Below, in pieces: positions 8,839-17,129 of a DNA stretch of 64,000 nt (position 1 is the first letter of the stretch; each line of letters opens with the position of its first letter). Below the pieces are notes generated by a model. The model worked only from the letters and a program-made list of their open reading frames with translations, was not told the DNA's origin and did not search any database. Source of the DNA: Cupriavidus agavae. Its GTDB lineage: Bacteria; Pseudomonadota; Gammaproteobacteria; Burkholderiales; Burkholderiaceae. Location of the stretch: contig NZ_SGXM01000003.1 in NCBI RefSeq assembly GCF_004217045.1, forward strand, positions 426,641-490,640. Reading direction: 5' to 3'. A program made the position numbers and the translations under genes.

Positions 8839-9819
8839 ATGCCAACCCGCCGCCAATCCCTCCAAGCGCTGCTTGCCACCGCAGCCGCCGTCACCTTTCC
8901 CGCCCTCGCCAACGACACCTGGCCCGCGCGTCCGATCCGCATGATCGTGCCGTTTCCGCCCGGTTCGTCGCCCGACCTGATCGCGCGCATCGTGACGGAA
9001 AAGCTGGCGCAGGTACTGGGCCAGCCGGTGGTGATCGAGAACCGGCCCGGTGCCGGTGGCAACATCGGCACGGGCCTGGTCGCCAAGGCCGCGCCAGATG
9101 GCTACACGCTGCTGTTCACGATCAACGGGCCGCTGGTGACGGCGCCCTCGCTGTACCGCAACCTCAGCTACGACCCGATGAAGCAGTTGGCGCCGGTGAC
9201 GCTGGTGGCCACGTCGCCCAATGTGCTGGTGGTCGACGCCCGCTTGCCGGTGCATAACCTGCGCGAGTTCGTGGCGCTGGCCAAATCGAAGCCCGGCGCG
9301 CTGAACTATGGGTCGGTGGGCAACGGCAGCGCCGCCCATCTGGCGATGGAGCAGCTGAAGGCCATGGCGGGCATCGACCTGGAGCACGTGCCGTACCCCG
9401 GCTTTCCGCAGATCACCACGGCCATCGTCGGCGGCCAGATCCAGGCGGGCTTCATGGTGCCGGCCATTGCCATGCCGATGGTCAACGCGGGCAAGCTGCG
9501 GCTGCTGGCCGTGACGACGACCGGGCGCACAGCGCTGCTGCCGGCAGTGCCCACGGTGGCGGAATCGGGCTATCCGGGCTTCGAGGCGATCTCGTGGCAG
9601 GCGATCCTGGCGCCGGCGGGCACGCCAGCGTCCATCGTCGACCGGCTGTACCGGGAACTGGTCAAGATCATCGGCAGCGAGGATGTGCGCGAGCGCATGC
9701 GGGCGCAGTATTTCTCGCCGGCCGGCACGGCGCCGGCATCGCTGCGGCAGATGATGGCGCTGGAGAAGGCGCGCTGGGAGCGCGTGATCCGCGCGGCGGG
9801 CGTCAGGCCCGAGAACTGA
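8839..9819 (+). CDS. Bug-family tripartite tricarboxylate transporter substrate-binding protein
   Basis: Periplasmic solute-binding protein of the TctC/Bug family, which captures carboxylates or related small acids. After a signal sequence with a twin Arg (MPTRRQSLQ, hydrophobic stretch, ALAN) comes the family opening PIRMIVPFPPGSSPD, then VIENRPGAGGNIGT and NYGSVGNGS. About 326 residues. GTG at 8833 is an alternative start two codons upstream. No membrane subunits (TctA/TctB) are adjacent, as is usual for the greatly expanded Bug family in Burkholderiales, so the ligand cannot be inferred. It abuts trmL tail to tail with no gap. Confidence 0.9.
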   Translation: MPTRRQSLQALLATAAAVTFPALANDTWPARPIRMIVPFPPGSSPDLIARIVTEKLAQVLGQPVVIENRPGAGGNIGTGLVAKAAPDGYTLLFTINGPLVTAPSLYRNLSYDPMKQLAPVTLVATSPNVLVVDARLPVHNLREFVALAKSKPGALNYGSVGNGSAAHLAMEQLKAMAGIDLEHVPYPGFPQITTAIVGGQIQAGFMVPAIAMPMVNAGKLRLLAVTTTGRTALLPAVPTVAESGYPGFEAISWQAILAPAGTPASIVDRLYRELVKIIGSEDVRERMRAQYFSPAGTAPASLRQMMALEKARWERVIRAAGVRPEN

Positions 9820-10290
9820 TCAGGCCCCGCCGGCGTAGCCGTGCTGGCGCCAGGCCTCGAAAACCACCACGGCCACCGTGTTGGAGAGGTTCAGGCTGCG
9901 GTTGTCGGGGCGCATCGGCAGGCGGATGCGCTGCGCGGCCGGAAACCACTCGCGCCGCTCGGGCGCCAGGCCGCGCGTCTCGGAGCCGAACACGAACCAG
10001 TCGCCGGGCTGGAACTGCATCTGCGCGAACGGCGTGGAGCCGTGGGTGGTCAGCGCGAACATCCGCGTGGGATCGGGCTGCTCGGCGGCCATCAGCGCGT
10101 CCCAGCTGTCGTGGACCCGCATCGGCGCGAACTCGTGGTAGTCGAGCCCGGCGCGGCGCATGCGCGCATCTTCCAGCGGGAATCCCAGCGGTTTGACCAG
10201 ATGCAGCTGCGCGCCGGTGTTGGCGCACAGACGGATCACATTGCCGGTGTTCGGCGGGATTTCGGGTTCGACCAGGACGACGTTGAACAT
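9820..10290 (-). CDS. trmL: tRNA (cytidine(34)-2'-O)-methyltransferase
   Basis: SPOUT-class methyltransferase that 2'-O-methylates the wobble nucleotide of leucine tRNAs. Motifs: VLVEPEIPPNTGNVIRLC at the N-terminus, VFGSETRGLAPE in the middle and SLNLSNTVAVVVFEAWRQ in the trefoil-knot SAM site. At 156 residues it is the short TrmL form without an extra RNA-binding domain. Its stop codon touches the stop of the Bug gene. comF lies upstream on the same strand, 50 bp away. Confidence 0.95.
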   Translation of the reverse strand: MFNVVLVEPEIPPNTGNVIRLCANTGAQLHLVKPLGFPLEDARMRRAGLDYHEFAPMRVHDSWDALMAAEQPDPTRMFALTTHGSTPFAQMQFQPGDWFVFGSETRGLAPERREWFPAAQRIRLPMRPDNRSLNLSNTVAVVVFEAWRQHGYAGGA

Positions 10291-10340
10291 GGCAGGGACT
10301 CGGGAAACGGGGCGCAGCTTACCGCGTCACGGGGCGGGTG

Positions 10341-11222
10341 TCACGGCGTGCGCAAGGCAACGATGGCGGTGACCCGGACTGCGCCGTGCGCCTTGAGCAC
10401 CCGGGCGGCCTCGCGCAGCGTGGCACCGGTGGTCATCACATCGTCGACCAGCCCCACGTGCGCGCCGGCCACGGAAAGATCGCTGATCAACGAAAAAGCG
10501 TCGCGCAGGTTGGCGTGGCGGGCGGCCAGGTCGAGCGCGCGCTGGCTGGGCGTGTCGCGCTGGCGGCACAGCAGCGTGGCCGAACTGCCGATGCCGAGCC
10601 GCCGCGCCAGCGGCCGCGCGATCTCCCAGGCCTGGTTGAAGCCGCGTTCTGCCAGGCGGTGCGGAGCCAGCGGGATTGGCAGCAGCAGGTCGGGCAGGGT
10701 ACTGGCACGTCGTGCGGCGGCCGTGTGAGCGGCCATTTGCGCGGTCATTTCGGCGGCCATTTGCGCGGCCATTTGCGCGGCGATCCAGCCGGCGGCGGGC
10801 AGCCGGGCACCGAACTTGAGCCCCAGGATCAGTCGGTCGAACGGGCTGGCGTAGTCGCCCAGGGTCAGCGTGGCGTCGATCGGGTCGTCGTCGGCGCAGG
10901 TGCCGCACAGGCCCGTGCTTCCCGGCATGGCGCAGCGGGGGCAGCGCGGGCGGTGTGGGCTGGGCCGGAGCAGGGCGGTGGCGCACCGGGCGCAGACCAC
11001 GTCGCGCTGGAGATCGCCGCAGACCAGGCAGGCCGAGGGCAGCAGCGCGGGCCAGAGCCGCGCCGCCCGGGCGAGGGTGCGCCGGGCAGTATCCCAGGCG
11101 GGCGCGTATACTTCGGGTCCTGCCCGGCCGCGTTGCGCGGCCGCGCTCCCCGAAGGTGCGGCGCTTTGCTGCGCCGCCCGCCGATCCGTTTTTCGCTGCC
11201 CTGTCCGTCCGTGTCCCTGCAT
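10341..11222 (-). CDS. comF: ComF-family phosphoribosyltransferase-like protein
   Basis: ComF/GntX-type protein with a zinc-finger-like N-terminus (CLVC, CARC, CPRC, CGTC) and a PRTase-like domain with the PRPP loop VGLVDDVMTTGATL; linked to DNA uptake in competent bacteria, biochemical role unresolved. The conserved part starts near 11060. Between there and 11222 the frame has no ATG, GTG or TTG, so the only canonical start is the ATG at 11222, which overlaps the divergent methyltransferase start by 12 bp; the true start is uncertain. A stretch of AQMA repeats interrupts the linker between the zinc finger and the PRTase domain. Confidence 0.85.
   Translation of the reverse strand: MQGHGRTGQRKTDRRAAQQSAAPSGSAAAQRGRAGPEVYAPAWDTARRTLARAARLWPALLPSACLVCGDLQRDVVCARCATALLRPSPHRPRCPRCAMPGSTGLCGTCADDDPIDATLTLGDYASPFDRLILGLKFGARLPAAGWIAAQMAAQMAAEMTAQMAAHTAAARRASTLPDLLLPIPLAPHRLAERGFNQAWEIARPLARRLGIGSSATLLCRQRDTPSQRALDLAARHANLRDAFSLISDLSVAGAHVGLVDDVMTTGATLREAARVLKAHGAVRVTAIVALRTP
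10729..10788. repeat. 12-bp tandem repeat inside comF
   Basis: Unit GCGGCCATTTGC repeated four times (10729-10776, the second copy with three substitutions) plus a degenerate fifth. The period is a multiple of three and encodes an AQMA repeat on the minus strand. Confidence 0.9.
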
Positions 11223-12149
11223 GCCACCGATTCCCCCGATGCCTGGTTGCCGCCCGCGCGGCTGACCCGGCTTGCCTTCGACCGCCGCAGCCCGCGCTTC
11301 GGCCAGCTCGATTTCCTGCTTGGCGAGATCGGCCAGCGCATGCAGGAGCGGATGGAGGTGGTCAAGCTGCAGCCGCGCCGCGCGCTCGATATCGGCTGCG
11401 GCCACGGCCAGGGGCTGGCGGGTCTGCGTGCACGCTTTCCCGATGCGCAGATCGCCGGTCTCGACATCTCCGGCGCCATGCTGCAACAGGCCGGGCAGCG
11501 CGATCCGCAGCGCCGGCCCGGATGGATCGGCCGCCTGCTCGGCAAGCGCCCGATGTTCGATCTGGTGCAGGGCGATCTTGCCACATTGCCGTTCGGCGCC
11601 GCCAGCTTCGACCTGCTCTGGTCCAACCTGGCGCTGCACTGGCACCCCGAGCCGCACCGGGTCATGCCCGAGTGGCACCGCGTGACGGCCGACGACGGAC
11701 TGGTGATGTTCTCGCTGTTCGGCCCCGACACGCTGCGGGAGCTGCGTGCGGCGTTCGCGGACGTCGATCTCGACGCGCACACGCTGCGCTTCGTCGACAT
11801 GCACGACATTGGCGACATGCTGGTGCACAGCGGCTGGTCCACGCCGGTGATGGACATGGAGACGCTGACCGTCACCTACGAATCGCCCGAGAAACTGCTG
11901 CAGGAGGTGCAGGCGTTCGGCGGCCTGCGCCAGCCCGGCGCCCGGGGTCTGCGGGGCCGGCGCTGGCATCGCGCGGTGCTGGCCGCGCTCGACCGGCAGC
12001 GCAACGCCGATGGCGTCATACCGCTGACATTCGAGATTGTCTATGGCCATGCGTGGAAATTGCCGCCGCGTGGCAAACAGGCCACGGACGATCAGGGCCA
12101 CGCCATCGTGCCGATCGACAGGATTGGCCGCTCCCCGCGCCCGCGCTGA
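11211..12149 (+). CDS. bioC: SAM-dependent methyltransferase, BioC-like
   Basis: Class I methyltransferase resembling malonyl-ACP O-methyltransferase, which starts pimelate synthesis for biotin. Motif I is ALDIGCGHGQGLAGL, followed by the acidic AGLDISGAML and then FDLLWSNLALHW. The segment FSLFGPDTLRELR is typical of BioC rather than generic methyltransferases. The GTG at 11211 is the first start in frame that keeps the N-terminus intact. 312 residues. No biotin genes are adjacent, so the assignment rests on sequence character only; a methyltransferase for another substrate is possible. Confidence 0.75.
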   Translation: MSLHATDSPDAWLPPARLTRLAFDRRSPRFGQLDFLLGEIGQRMQERMEVVKLQPRRALDIGCGHGQGLAGLRARFPDAQIAGLDISGAMLQQAGQRDPQRRPGWIGRLLGKRPMFDLVQGDLATLPFGAASFDLLWSNLALHWHPEPHRVMPEWHRVTADDGLVMFSLFGPDTLRELRAAFADVDLDAHTLRFVDMHDIGDMLVHSGWSTPVMDMETLTVTYESPEKLLQEVQAFGGLRQPGARGLRGRRWHRAVLAALDRQRNADGVIPLTFEIVYGHAWKLPPRGKQATDDQGHAIVPIDRIGRSPRPR

Positions 12150-12266
12150 CGCCCACGCCAGCGCGGTTGCCCGACAATCGGGCCGCATCGTTTGTGTTGC
12201 CTATCGGCCCGTGTGGTGCCATGCACAAAAATGCGCACGAGGCAAGCACTTCGGTCAAATCCTAAG

Positions 12267-12295
12267 TTGTTCAGGTATGCGAAGGGTCATATAAT
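12267..12295 (+). promoter_or_regulatory. Sigma-70-type promoter for the cox locus
   Basis: TTGTTC (12267-12272), a 17-bp spacer and a perfect TATAAT (12290-12295), 115 bp before the DUF2244 gene. It is the only good promoter seen before the cox genes. Confidence 0.6.
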
Positions 12296-12409
12296 GGGCC
12301 GGTTTGTCGCAGTGGTCCCCTGGCACAAGAACGCTACCGGAAGGCACTTCGCACGTGCTCCTGTGGCGCCTTTCGTCCCGGGTGTGCATCCGATGCAGAG
12401 TGGTTGGCG

Positions 12410-12973
12410 ATGCAAGACTTGGGTATCGCATTCCAGACGGCAGTAGGTGACTCCGGCGGAAATCTCGACGGACGCACCCCCTTGCCGAGCAACTGGCTGA
12501 TGAAGCGGAACTGCTCGCTCTCTCCCCGCCAGGTTGCCTGGTTCTACTTCTCCATCGCATGTTTCTCGATTGCCGTCGCGGGCTTTGTTGCCGTGTGGCA
12601 TGGGGCCTGGCTCGTGCTGCCGTTTGCGGGCCTGGAGCTGCTGGGGCTGGGGATTGCCCTGCTGGCGTATGCGCGCCATGCGACGGATTATGAACGCGTG
12701 TGTGTAACCGACGGCATGCTGGTCGTGGAGACAGCCAGCGCCAGCCGGATCACGCGGGAAGTCTTCAATCCACACTGGGTGCGGATTGAACTGGGTGAAT
12801 CGTTCCGGGCGCTGGTGGTTCTGCGGTCGGACAAGCGCACCGTGCGGGTGGGGTCGTATCTGGACCCGTATCGGCGGCGCAAGTTCGCGCAGGAACTCGC
12901 GGCGGCCTTGCATTGCATCCGTTCCGGATGCGGCGCGGGGCAGGGCGGGGACAGATTTGAATCTGCAGATTAG
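12410..12973 (+). CDS. DUF2244-type membrane protein
   Basis: 187-residue protein with two hydrophobic segments (about residues 42-80) and a C-terminal soluble part containing TREVFNPHWVRIELG and RRRKFAQELAAAL, features of DUF2244 proteins, which are often found next to cytochrome oxidase genes. Function unknown; a role in oxidase assembly is inference from position. The stop is 11 bp before coxB, so the genes are probably cotranscribed. A TTG two codons upstream and an ATG at the WLMKRNC segment are alternative starts. Confidence 0.75.
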   Translation: MQDLGIAFQTAVGDSGGNLDGRTPLPSNWLMKRNCSLSPRQVAWFYFSIACFSIAVAGFVAVWHGAWLVLPFAGLELLGLGIALLAYARHATDYERVCVTDGMLVVETASASRITREVFNPHWVRIELGESFRALVVLRSDKRTVRVGSYLDPYRRRKFAQELAAALHCIRSGCGAGQGGDRFESAD

Positions 12974-12984
12974 GTAGATAAACA

Positions 12985-14265
12985 ATGAAAATGTGGAAGA
13001 AGGCATCCGCAGCATGTCTGGCGGGGGCATCCCTGCTTGTCAGCCAGGCGGCCTCCGCGGTCAGCGACATGCCGGGCGGCCCCGCCGTACGGCAGCTGAA
13101 CCTGACCGAACCCGTTACAAAGATCGCCGAACAGATTCACTGGCTGAACTGGATGATGCTGATCATCTGCACGGTGATCTTCATCGCCGTGTTCGGCGTC
13201 ATGTTCTATTCCATCTTCAAGCACCGGAAGAGCAAGGGCGCCAAGTCGGCCTCGTTCCATGAAAGCATCACGGTGGAAGTGGTCTGGACCATCGTGCCGT
13301 TCCTGATCGTGATCGCTATGGCGCTGCCGGCCACCAAGACCGTGGTGGCCATGAAGGACACCACCAACTCGGACATCACGATCAAGGCCACCGGCTACCA
13401 GTGGAAGTGGGGGTACGACTACCTCAAGGGGCCGGGCGAGGGCATCTCGTTCGTGTCCACGCTGACCACGCCGCGCGAGCAGATCAACAACCAGCAGGAA
13501 AAGTCGAACACCTACCTGATGGAGGTGGACAACGAGCTGGTGGTGCCGGTCAACAAGAAGATCCGCATCGTCACCACGGCCAACGACGTGATCCATGCCT
13601 GGATGATCCCGGCCTTCGGCGTCAAGCAGGATGCCATCCCGGGCTTCGTGCGCGACACGTGGTTCCGTGCCGAGAAGACCGGCGTGTACCGGGGCCAGTG
13701 CGCAGAATTGTGCGGTAAAGAGCACGCGTTCATGCCGATCGTGGTGCGCGTGGTCTCGGATGCCGAGTACACGAAGTGGGTCGACGAACGCAAGACGGCC
13801 ATGGCGGCCGCGGCCGACGATCCCAACAAGACCTGGACGATGGACGAGATCAAGGTGCGCGGCGAGAAGGTGTACGCCGCCAACTGCGCCGTCTGCCACC
13901 AGCCCAACGGCAAGGGCGCCGGCGCGTTCCCGGCGCTGGACGGCTCCAAGGTCGTGACCGGTCCGAAGGCCGGCCAGATGCACATCCTGCTCGAAGGCAA
14001 GGCGGGCATGCCGTCCTGGAAGCAACTGTCCGATACCGAACTGGCGGCCGTGATGACCTACACGCGCAATGCCTGGAGCAACAAGACCGGCGAAGTGATC
14101 CAGCCGGCGGACTTCGTGAACGCCCGTGCGGGCAAGTTCCCGGAAGGCGGCGGTGCCCAAGCCGGCGCCGGCGAGGCGGCACCTCAGGCACCCAAAGCCG
14201 CTGCCCAGCCTTCCGAGTCCAAAGACAAGCAGGCCAGCCTCGCGGGCAACCGCGTCGCAGGCTGA
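12985..14265 (+). CDS. coxB: Cytochrome c oxidase subunit II with fused cytochrome c domain
   Basis: Receives electrons from cytochrome c and passes them to heme a. After a signal peptide (cut near ASA-V) come two membrane helices (about 52-78 and 98-117), then the CuA cupredoxin domain with His204 and CAELCGKEHAFM holding Cys239, Cys243, His247 and Met250. A C-terminal class I cytochrome c follows, with CAVCH at 301-305 and the probable axial Met342, as in caa3-type oxidases. The last 40 residues are Ala/Gly/Pro-rich and probably disordered. 426 residues. First structural gene of the cox locus. Confidence 0.96.
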   Translation: MKMWKKASAACLAGASLLVSQAASAVSDMPGGPAVRQLNLTEPVTKIAEQIHWLNWMMLIICTVIFIAVFGVMFYSIFKHRKSKGAKSASFHESITVEVVWTIVPFLIVIAMALPATKTVVAMKDTTNSDITIKATGYQWKWGYDYLKGPGEGISFVSTLTTPREQINNQQEKSNTYLMEVDNELVVPVNKKIRIVTTANDVIHAWMIPAFGVKQDAIPGFVRDTWFRAEKTGVYRGQCAELCGKEHAFMPIVVRVVSDAEYTKWVDERKTAMAAAADDPNKTWTMDEIKVRGEKVYAANCAVCHQPNGKGAGAFPALDGSKVVTGPKAGQMHILLEGKAGMPSWKQLSDTELAAVMTYTRNAWSNKTGEVIQPADFVNARAGKFPEGGGAQAGAGEAAPQAPKAAAQPSESKDKQASLAGNRVAG

Positions 14266-14304
14266 CCCGCGGCTGCCCCGCATTCAGGAACTGGAGTCAT
14301 TGCG

Positions 14305-15951
14305 ATGAGTACCGTTACCCCGGAGACACTGGGTCATCCGCACGACCACGCGCACGATCACGGCCATGGCCATGGTGTGGGCCACGACCACGATCATGAC
14401 CACGCGCACGATCACCCGCACGGCTGGCGCCGGTGGCTGTTTGCCACCAACCACAAGGACATCGGCACGCTGTACCTGCTGTTCTCGTTCACGATGCTGC
14501 TGTCCGGCGGCGCGCTGGCGCTGCTGATCCGCCTGGAGCTGTTCGAGCCGGGCCTGCAGTTCTTCCGCCCCGAGCTGTTCAACCAGTTCACCACGATGCA
14601 CGGCCTGATCATGGTGTTCGGCGCGATCATGCCGGCCTTCGTGGGCTTTGCGAACTGGATGATCCCGCTGCAGATCGGCGCCTCGGACATGGCGTTCGCG
14701 CGCATGAACAACTTCAGCTTCTGGCTGATGCCGCCGGCCGCGCTGCTGCTGGTGGGCTCGTTCTTCGTGCCGGGCGGCGCCACCGCCGCGGGCTGGACGC
14801 TCTACGCGCCGCTCTCGGTGCAGATGGGCCCGGGCATGGACATGGCCATCTTCGCCATGCACATCATGGGCGCGTCGTCGATCATGGGCTCGATCAACAT
14901 CATCGTGACCATCCTCAACATGCGCGCCCCCGGCATGACGCTGATGAAGATGCCGATGTTCTGCTGGACGTGGCTGATCACCGCCTACCTGCTGATCGCC
15001 GTGATGCCGGTGCTGGCCGGCGCCATCACGATGGTGCTGACCGACCGCCACTTCGGCACGAGCTTCTTCTCGGCGGCCGGCGGCGGTGATCCGGTGATGT
15101 ACCAGCACATCTTCTGGTTCTTCGGGCACCCCGAGGTCTACATCATGATCCTGCCCGCGTTCGGCATCGTGTCGCACGTGGTGCCGGCCTTCGCGCGCAA
15201 GCGGCTGTTCGGCTACAGCTCGATGGTGTACGCCACGGCGTCGATCGCCATCCTGTCGTTCATCGTCTGGGCGCACCACATGTTCACGACGGGCATGCCG
15301 GTCACGGGCCAGCTGTTCTTCATGTACGCCACGATGCTGATCGCGGTGCCCACGGCCGTGAAGATCTTCAACTGGATTGCCACGATGTGGCGCGGCTCGA
15401 TGACGTTCGAGACGCCCATGCTGTTCGCCATCGGCTTCATCTTCGTGTTCACGATTGGCGGCTTCACGGGCCTGATGCCGGCCGTGGCGCCGATCGACAT
15501 CCAGCTCCAGGACACGTACTTCATCGTGGCCCACTTCCACTACGTGCTGGTGGCGGGCTCGCTGTTCGCGCTGTTTGCCGGCTTCTACTACTGGGGGCCG
15601 AAGTGGAGCGGGTTCATGTATGACGAAATGCGCGGCAAGATCCACTTCTGGGGCTCGCTGATCTTCTTCAACGTGACCTTCTTCCCGATGCACTTCCTGG
15701 GCCTGGCCGGCATGCCGCGCCGCTATGCGGACTACCCGACGCAGTTCACGGACTTCAACGCCGTGGCTTCGCTGGGCGCGCTGGGCTTCGGGCTGATGCA
15801 GGTGTACTTCTTCTTTGCCGTGGTGCTGCCGTCGTACCGTGGTGGCGAACCCGCCGGCGACAAGCCGTGGGATGGCGCCGAGGGCCTGGAGTGGACCGTG
15901 CCGTCGCCGGCCCCGTTCCACACCTTCGAAGTGCCGCCGCAGGTCAAGTAA
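14305..15951 (+). CDS. coxA: Cytochrome c oxidase subunit I, with His-rich N-terminus
   Basis: Catalytic heme-copper subunit that reduces oxygen and pumps protons, with 12 membrane helices. Ligands: heme a His in TTMHGLIMV (His99) and VAHFHYV; CuB ligands in FGHPEVY (His cross-linked to Tyr) and WAHHMFT; heme a3 His in VAHFHYV. Residues 11-39 contain 14 histidines alternating with Asp, Ala and Gly before the core starts at RWLFATNHKDIG; this is a possible metal-binding extension on the cytosolic side. 548 residues. An ATTGCG-spaced GGAG ribosome site precedes the ATG. Confidence 0.97.
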   Translation: MSTVTPETLGHPHDHAHDHGHGHGVGHDHDHDHAHDHPHGWRRWLFATNHKDIGTLYLLFSFTMLLSGGALALLIRLELFEPGLQFFRPELFNQFTTMHGLIMVFGAIMPAFVGFANWMIPLQIGASDMAFARMNNFSFWLMPPAALLLVGSFFVPGGATAAGWTLYAPLSVQMGPGMDMAIFAMHIMGASSIMGSINIIVTILNMRAPGMTLMKMPMFCWTWLITAYLLIAVMPVLAGAITMVLTDRHFGTSFFSAAGGGDPVMYQHIFWFFGHPEVYIMILPAFGIVSHVVPAFARKRLFGYSSMVYATASIAILSFIVWAHHMFTTGMPVTGQLFFMYATMLIAVPTAVKIFNWIATMWRGSMTFETPMLFAIGFIFVFTIGGFTGLMPAVAPIDIQLQDTYFIVAHFHYVLVAGSLFALFAGFYYWGPKWSGFMYDEMRGKIHFWGSLIFFNVTFFPMHFLGLAGMPRRYADYPTQFTDFNAVASLGALGFGLMQVYFFFAVVLPSYRGGEPAGDKPWDGAEGLEWTVPSPAPFHTFEVPPQVK

Positions 15952-15977
15952 TCGCTGTTTTACGAAGTTGTCGACAA

Positions 15978-16004
15978 GGGCCGGATGCCCCGCGCATCCG
16001 GCCC
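15978..16004 (+). other. Strong hairpin between coxA and the small assembly gene
   Basis: A perfect 11-bp stem: GGGCCGGATGC (15978-15988), loop CCCGC, GCATCCGGCCC (15994-16004). There is no T run, so it more likely affects mRNA stability or relative expression than termination. Confidence 0.7.
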
Positions 16005-16018
16005 ACGGAATCCGAATC

Positions 16019-16165
16019 ATGCAGACCCCAGCAAAAAGCCCGTCGCACACGGAAAGACAAGCCAGCCAGAAAGCCGCGAACCGGCGCCTGGGCCTGATCC
16101 TGTTGTCGATCGTGGCGGTCTTCTTCCTGGGGTTCTTCGCCAAGATGATCCTGCTTGGCGGCTGA
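16019..16165 (+). CDS. Cytochrome oxidase small assembly protein
   Basis: A 48-residue protein with a charged N-terminus and one membrane helix (about residues 24-46, LGLILLSIVAVFFLGFFAKM). Proteins of this size and shape lie between coxA and ctaG in many Burkholderiales and are annotated as oxidase assembly factors. There is little else to see; the assignment rests mainly on position and on the KAANRRLGLIL pattern. Confidence 0.75.
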   Translation: MQTPAKSPSHTERQASQKAANRRLGLILLSIVAVFFLGFFAKMILLGG

Positions 16166-16208
16166 ACCGCTCCAAATTAAAGAAAATATGAGATAGCAGG
16201 AGACAACG

Positions 16209-16802
16209 GTGGACGCGCAGGACAAGGCCCTCGAAAAGCGTTTCAACCGCGGCATGCTGATGCGGCTGCTGGTGCTGGTCACGCTCATGTTCGGCTTTGG
16301 CTACGCGCTGGTGCCGCTGTACAAGGCGATCTGCGACATCACCGGGTTGAACGTGGTCACCACGCGCGACCTGCACGGCGCCGGATCGCTGAAGAACACG
16401 CAGGTCGACAAGACCCGCACGATTACCGTGGAATTCGATTCCAACGCGCGCGGCCCGTTTGCGTTCCGGCCGGTGCGGCACTCGATGGAAGTGCACCCGG
16501 GCGAGCTGACGACGATCGTCTACGAGGTGGCGAACGGCCAGGCGCGCGATATCTCGGCGCAGGCCATCCCGAGCTATGCGCCCAAGCAGGCGACCGAGTA
16601 TTTCCGCAAGGTGGAGTGCTTCTGCTTCAAGCAGCAGACGCTGAAGGCGAACGAGGCGCGCGAGATGCCGGTGGTCTTCGTGATCGATCCGAAGCTGCCG
16701 AAGGATGTGAAGAACATCACGCTGTCGTACACGTTCTTCGAGGTGGGCACGCCGGTGGCACAGGCCCCGGCCGAGCCGGCCGCCGGACAGAAGGGAAGCT
16801 GA
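16209..16802 (+). CDS. ctaG: Cytochrome c oxidase assembly protein CtaG/Cox11
   Basis: Membrane-anchored copper chaperone that delivers Cu(I) to the CuB site of subunit I. One N-terminal helix (about 16-37, ending YALVPLYKAICDITG) is followed by a periplasmic beta domain with the copper motif ECFCFKQQTL. 197 residues. The start is a GTG with AGGAGACAAC just upstream. Its stop is one base before the next gene, so the two are translationally coupled or nearly so. Confidence 0.96.
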   Translation: MDAQDKALEKRFNRGMLMRLLVLVTLMFGFGYALVPLYKAICDITGLNVVTTRDLHGAGSLKNTQVDKTRTITVEFDSNARGPFAFRPVRHSMEVHPGELTTIVYEVANGQARDISAQAIPSYAPKQATEYFRKVECFCFKQQTLKANEAREMPVVFVIDPKLPKDVKNITLSYTFFEVGTPVAQAPAEPAAGQKGS

Positions 16803-16803
16803 G

Positions 16804-17019
16804 ATGCCGGGCAACGATCCAGTCAATCGCAAGCTGTCCTTCGGGCAGACCATCCGCGCGGTGCTGTGGTCGTTCATCGGGCTGCGCAAGGGGTCGGAGC
16901 ACGAGTCGGACATGGCGCGGCTCAACCCCGTGCACGTGATCATTGCCGGGCTGATGGCGGCGGCGGCGTTCGTGGCGATCCTGATCGTCATCGTGAACAT
17001 CGTGGTCAGCCAGGCGTAG
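16804..17019 (+). CDS. DUF2970 small membrane protein
   Basis: 71-residue protein with FGQTIRAVLWSFIGLRKGSEHESDMARLNPVHVI followed by one membrane helix; this is the DUF2970 pattern, found almost only beside ctaG and coxC in betaproteobacteria. The function is unknown. It starts one base after the ctaG stop, which points to coupled expression and a likely role in oxidase assembly or stability. Confidence 0.8.
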   Translation: MPGNDPVNRKLSFGQTIRAVLWSFIGLRKGSEHESDMARLNPVHVIIAGLMAAAAFVAILIVIVNIVVSQA

Positions 17020-17129
17020 CAGGAAGAAAGCAGGGCAGCAGATACAAAGCGAGCACGCCCGCCGGCAGCCTTCCGGGGCCGGCAGGGCGGAAAACCATGA
17101 CATCGAGACTTTGAGCTGGAGATAGAAGA

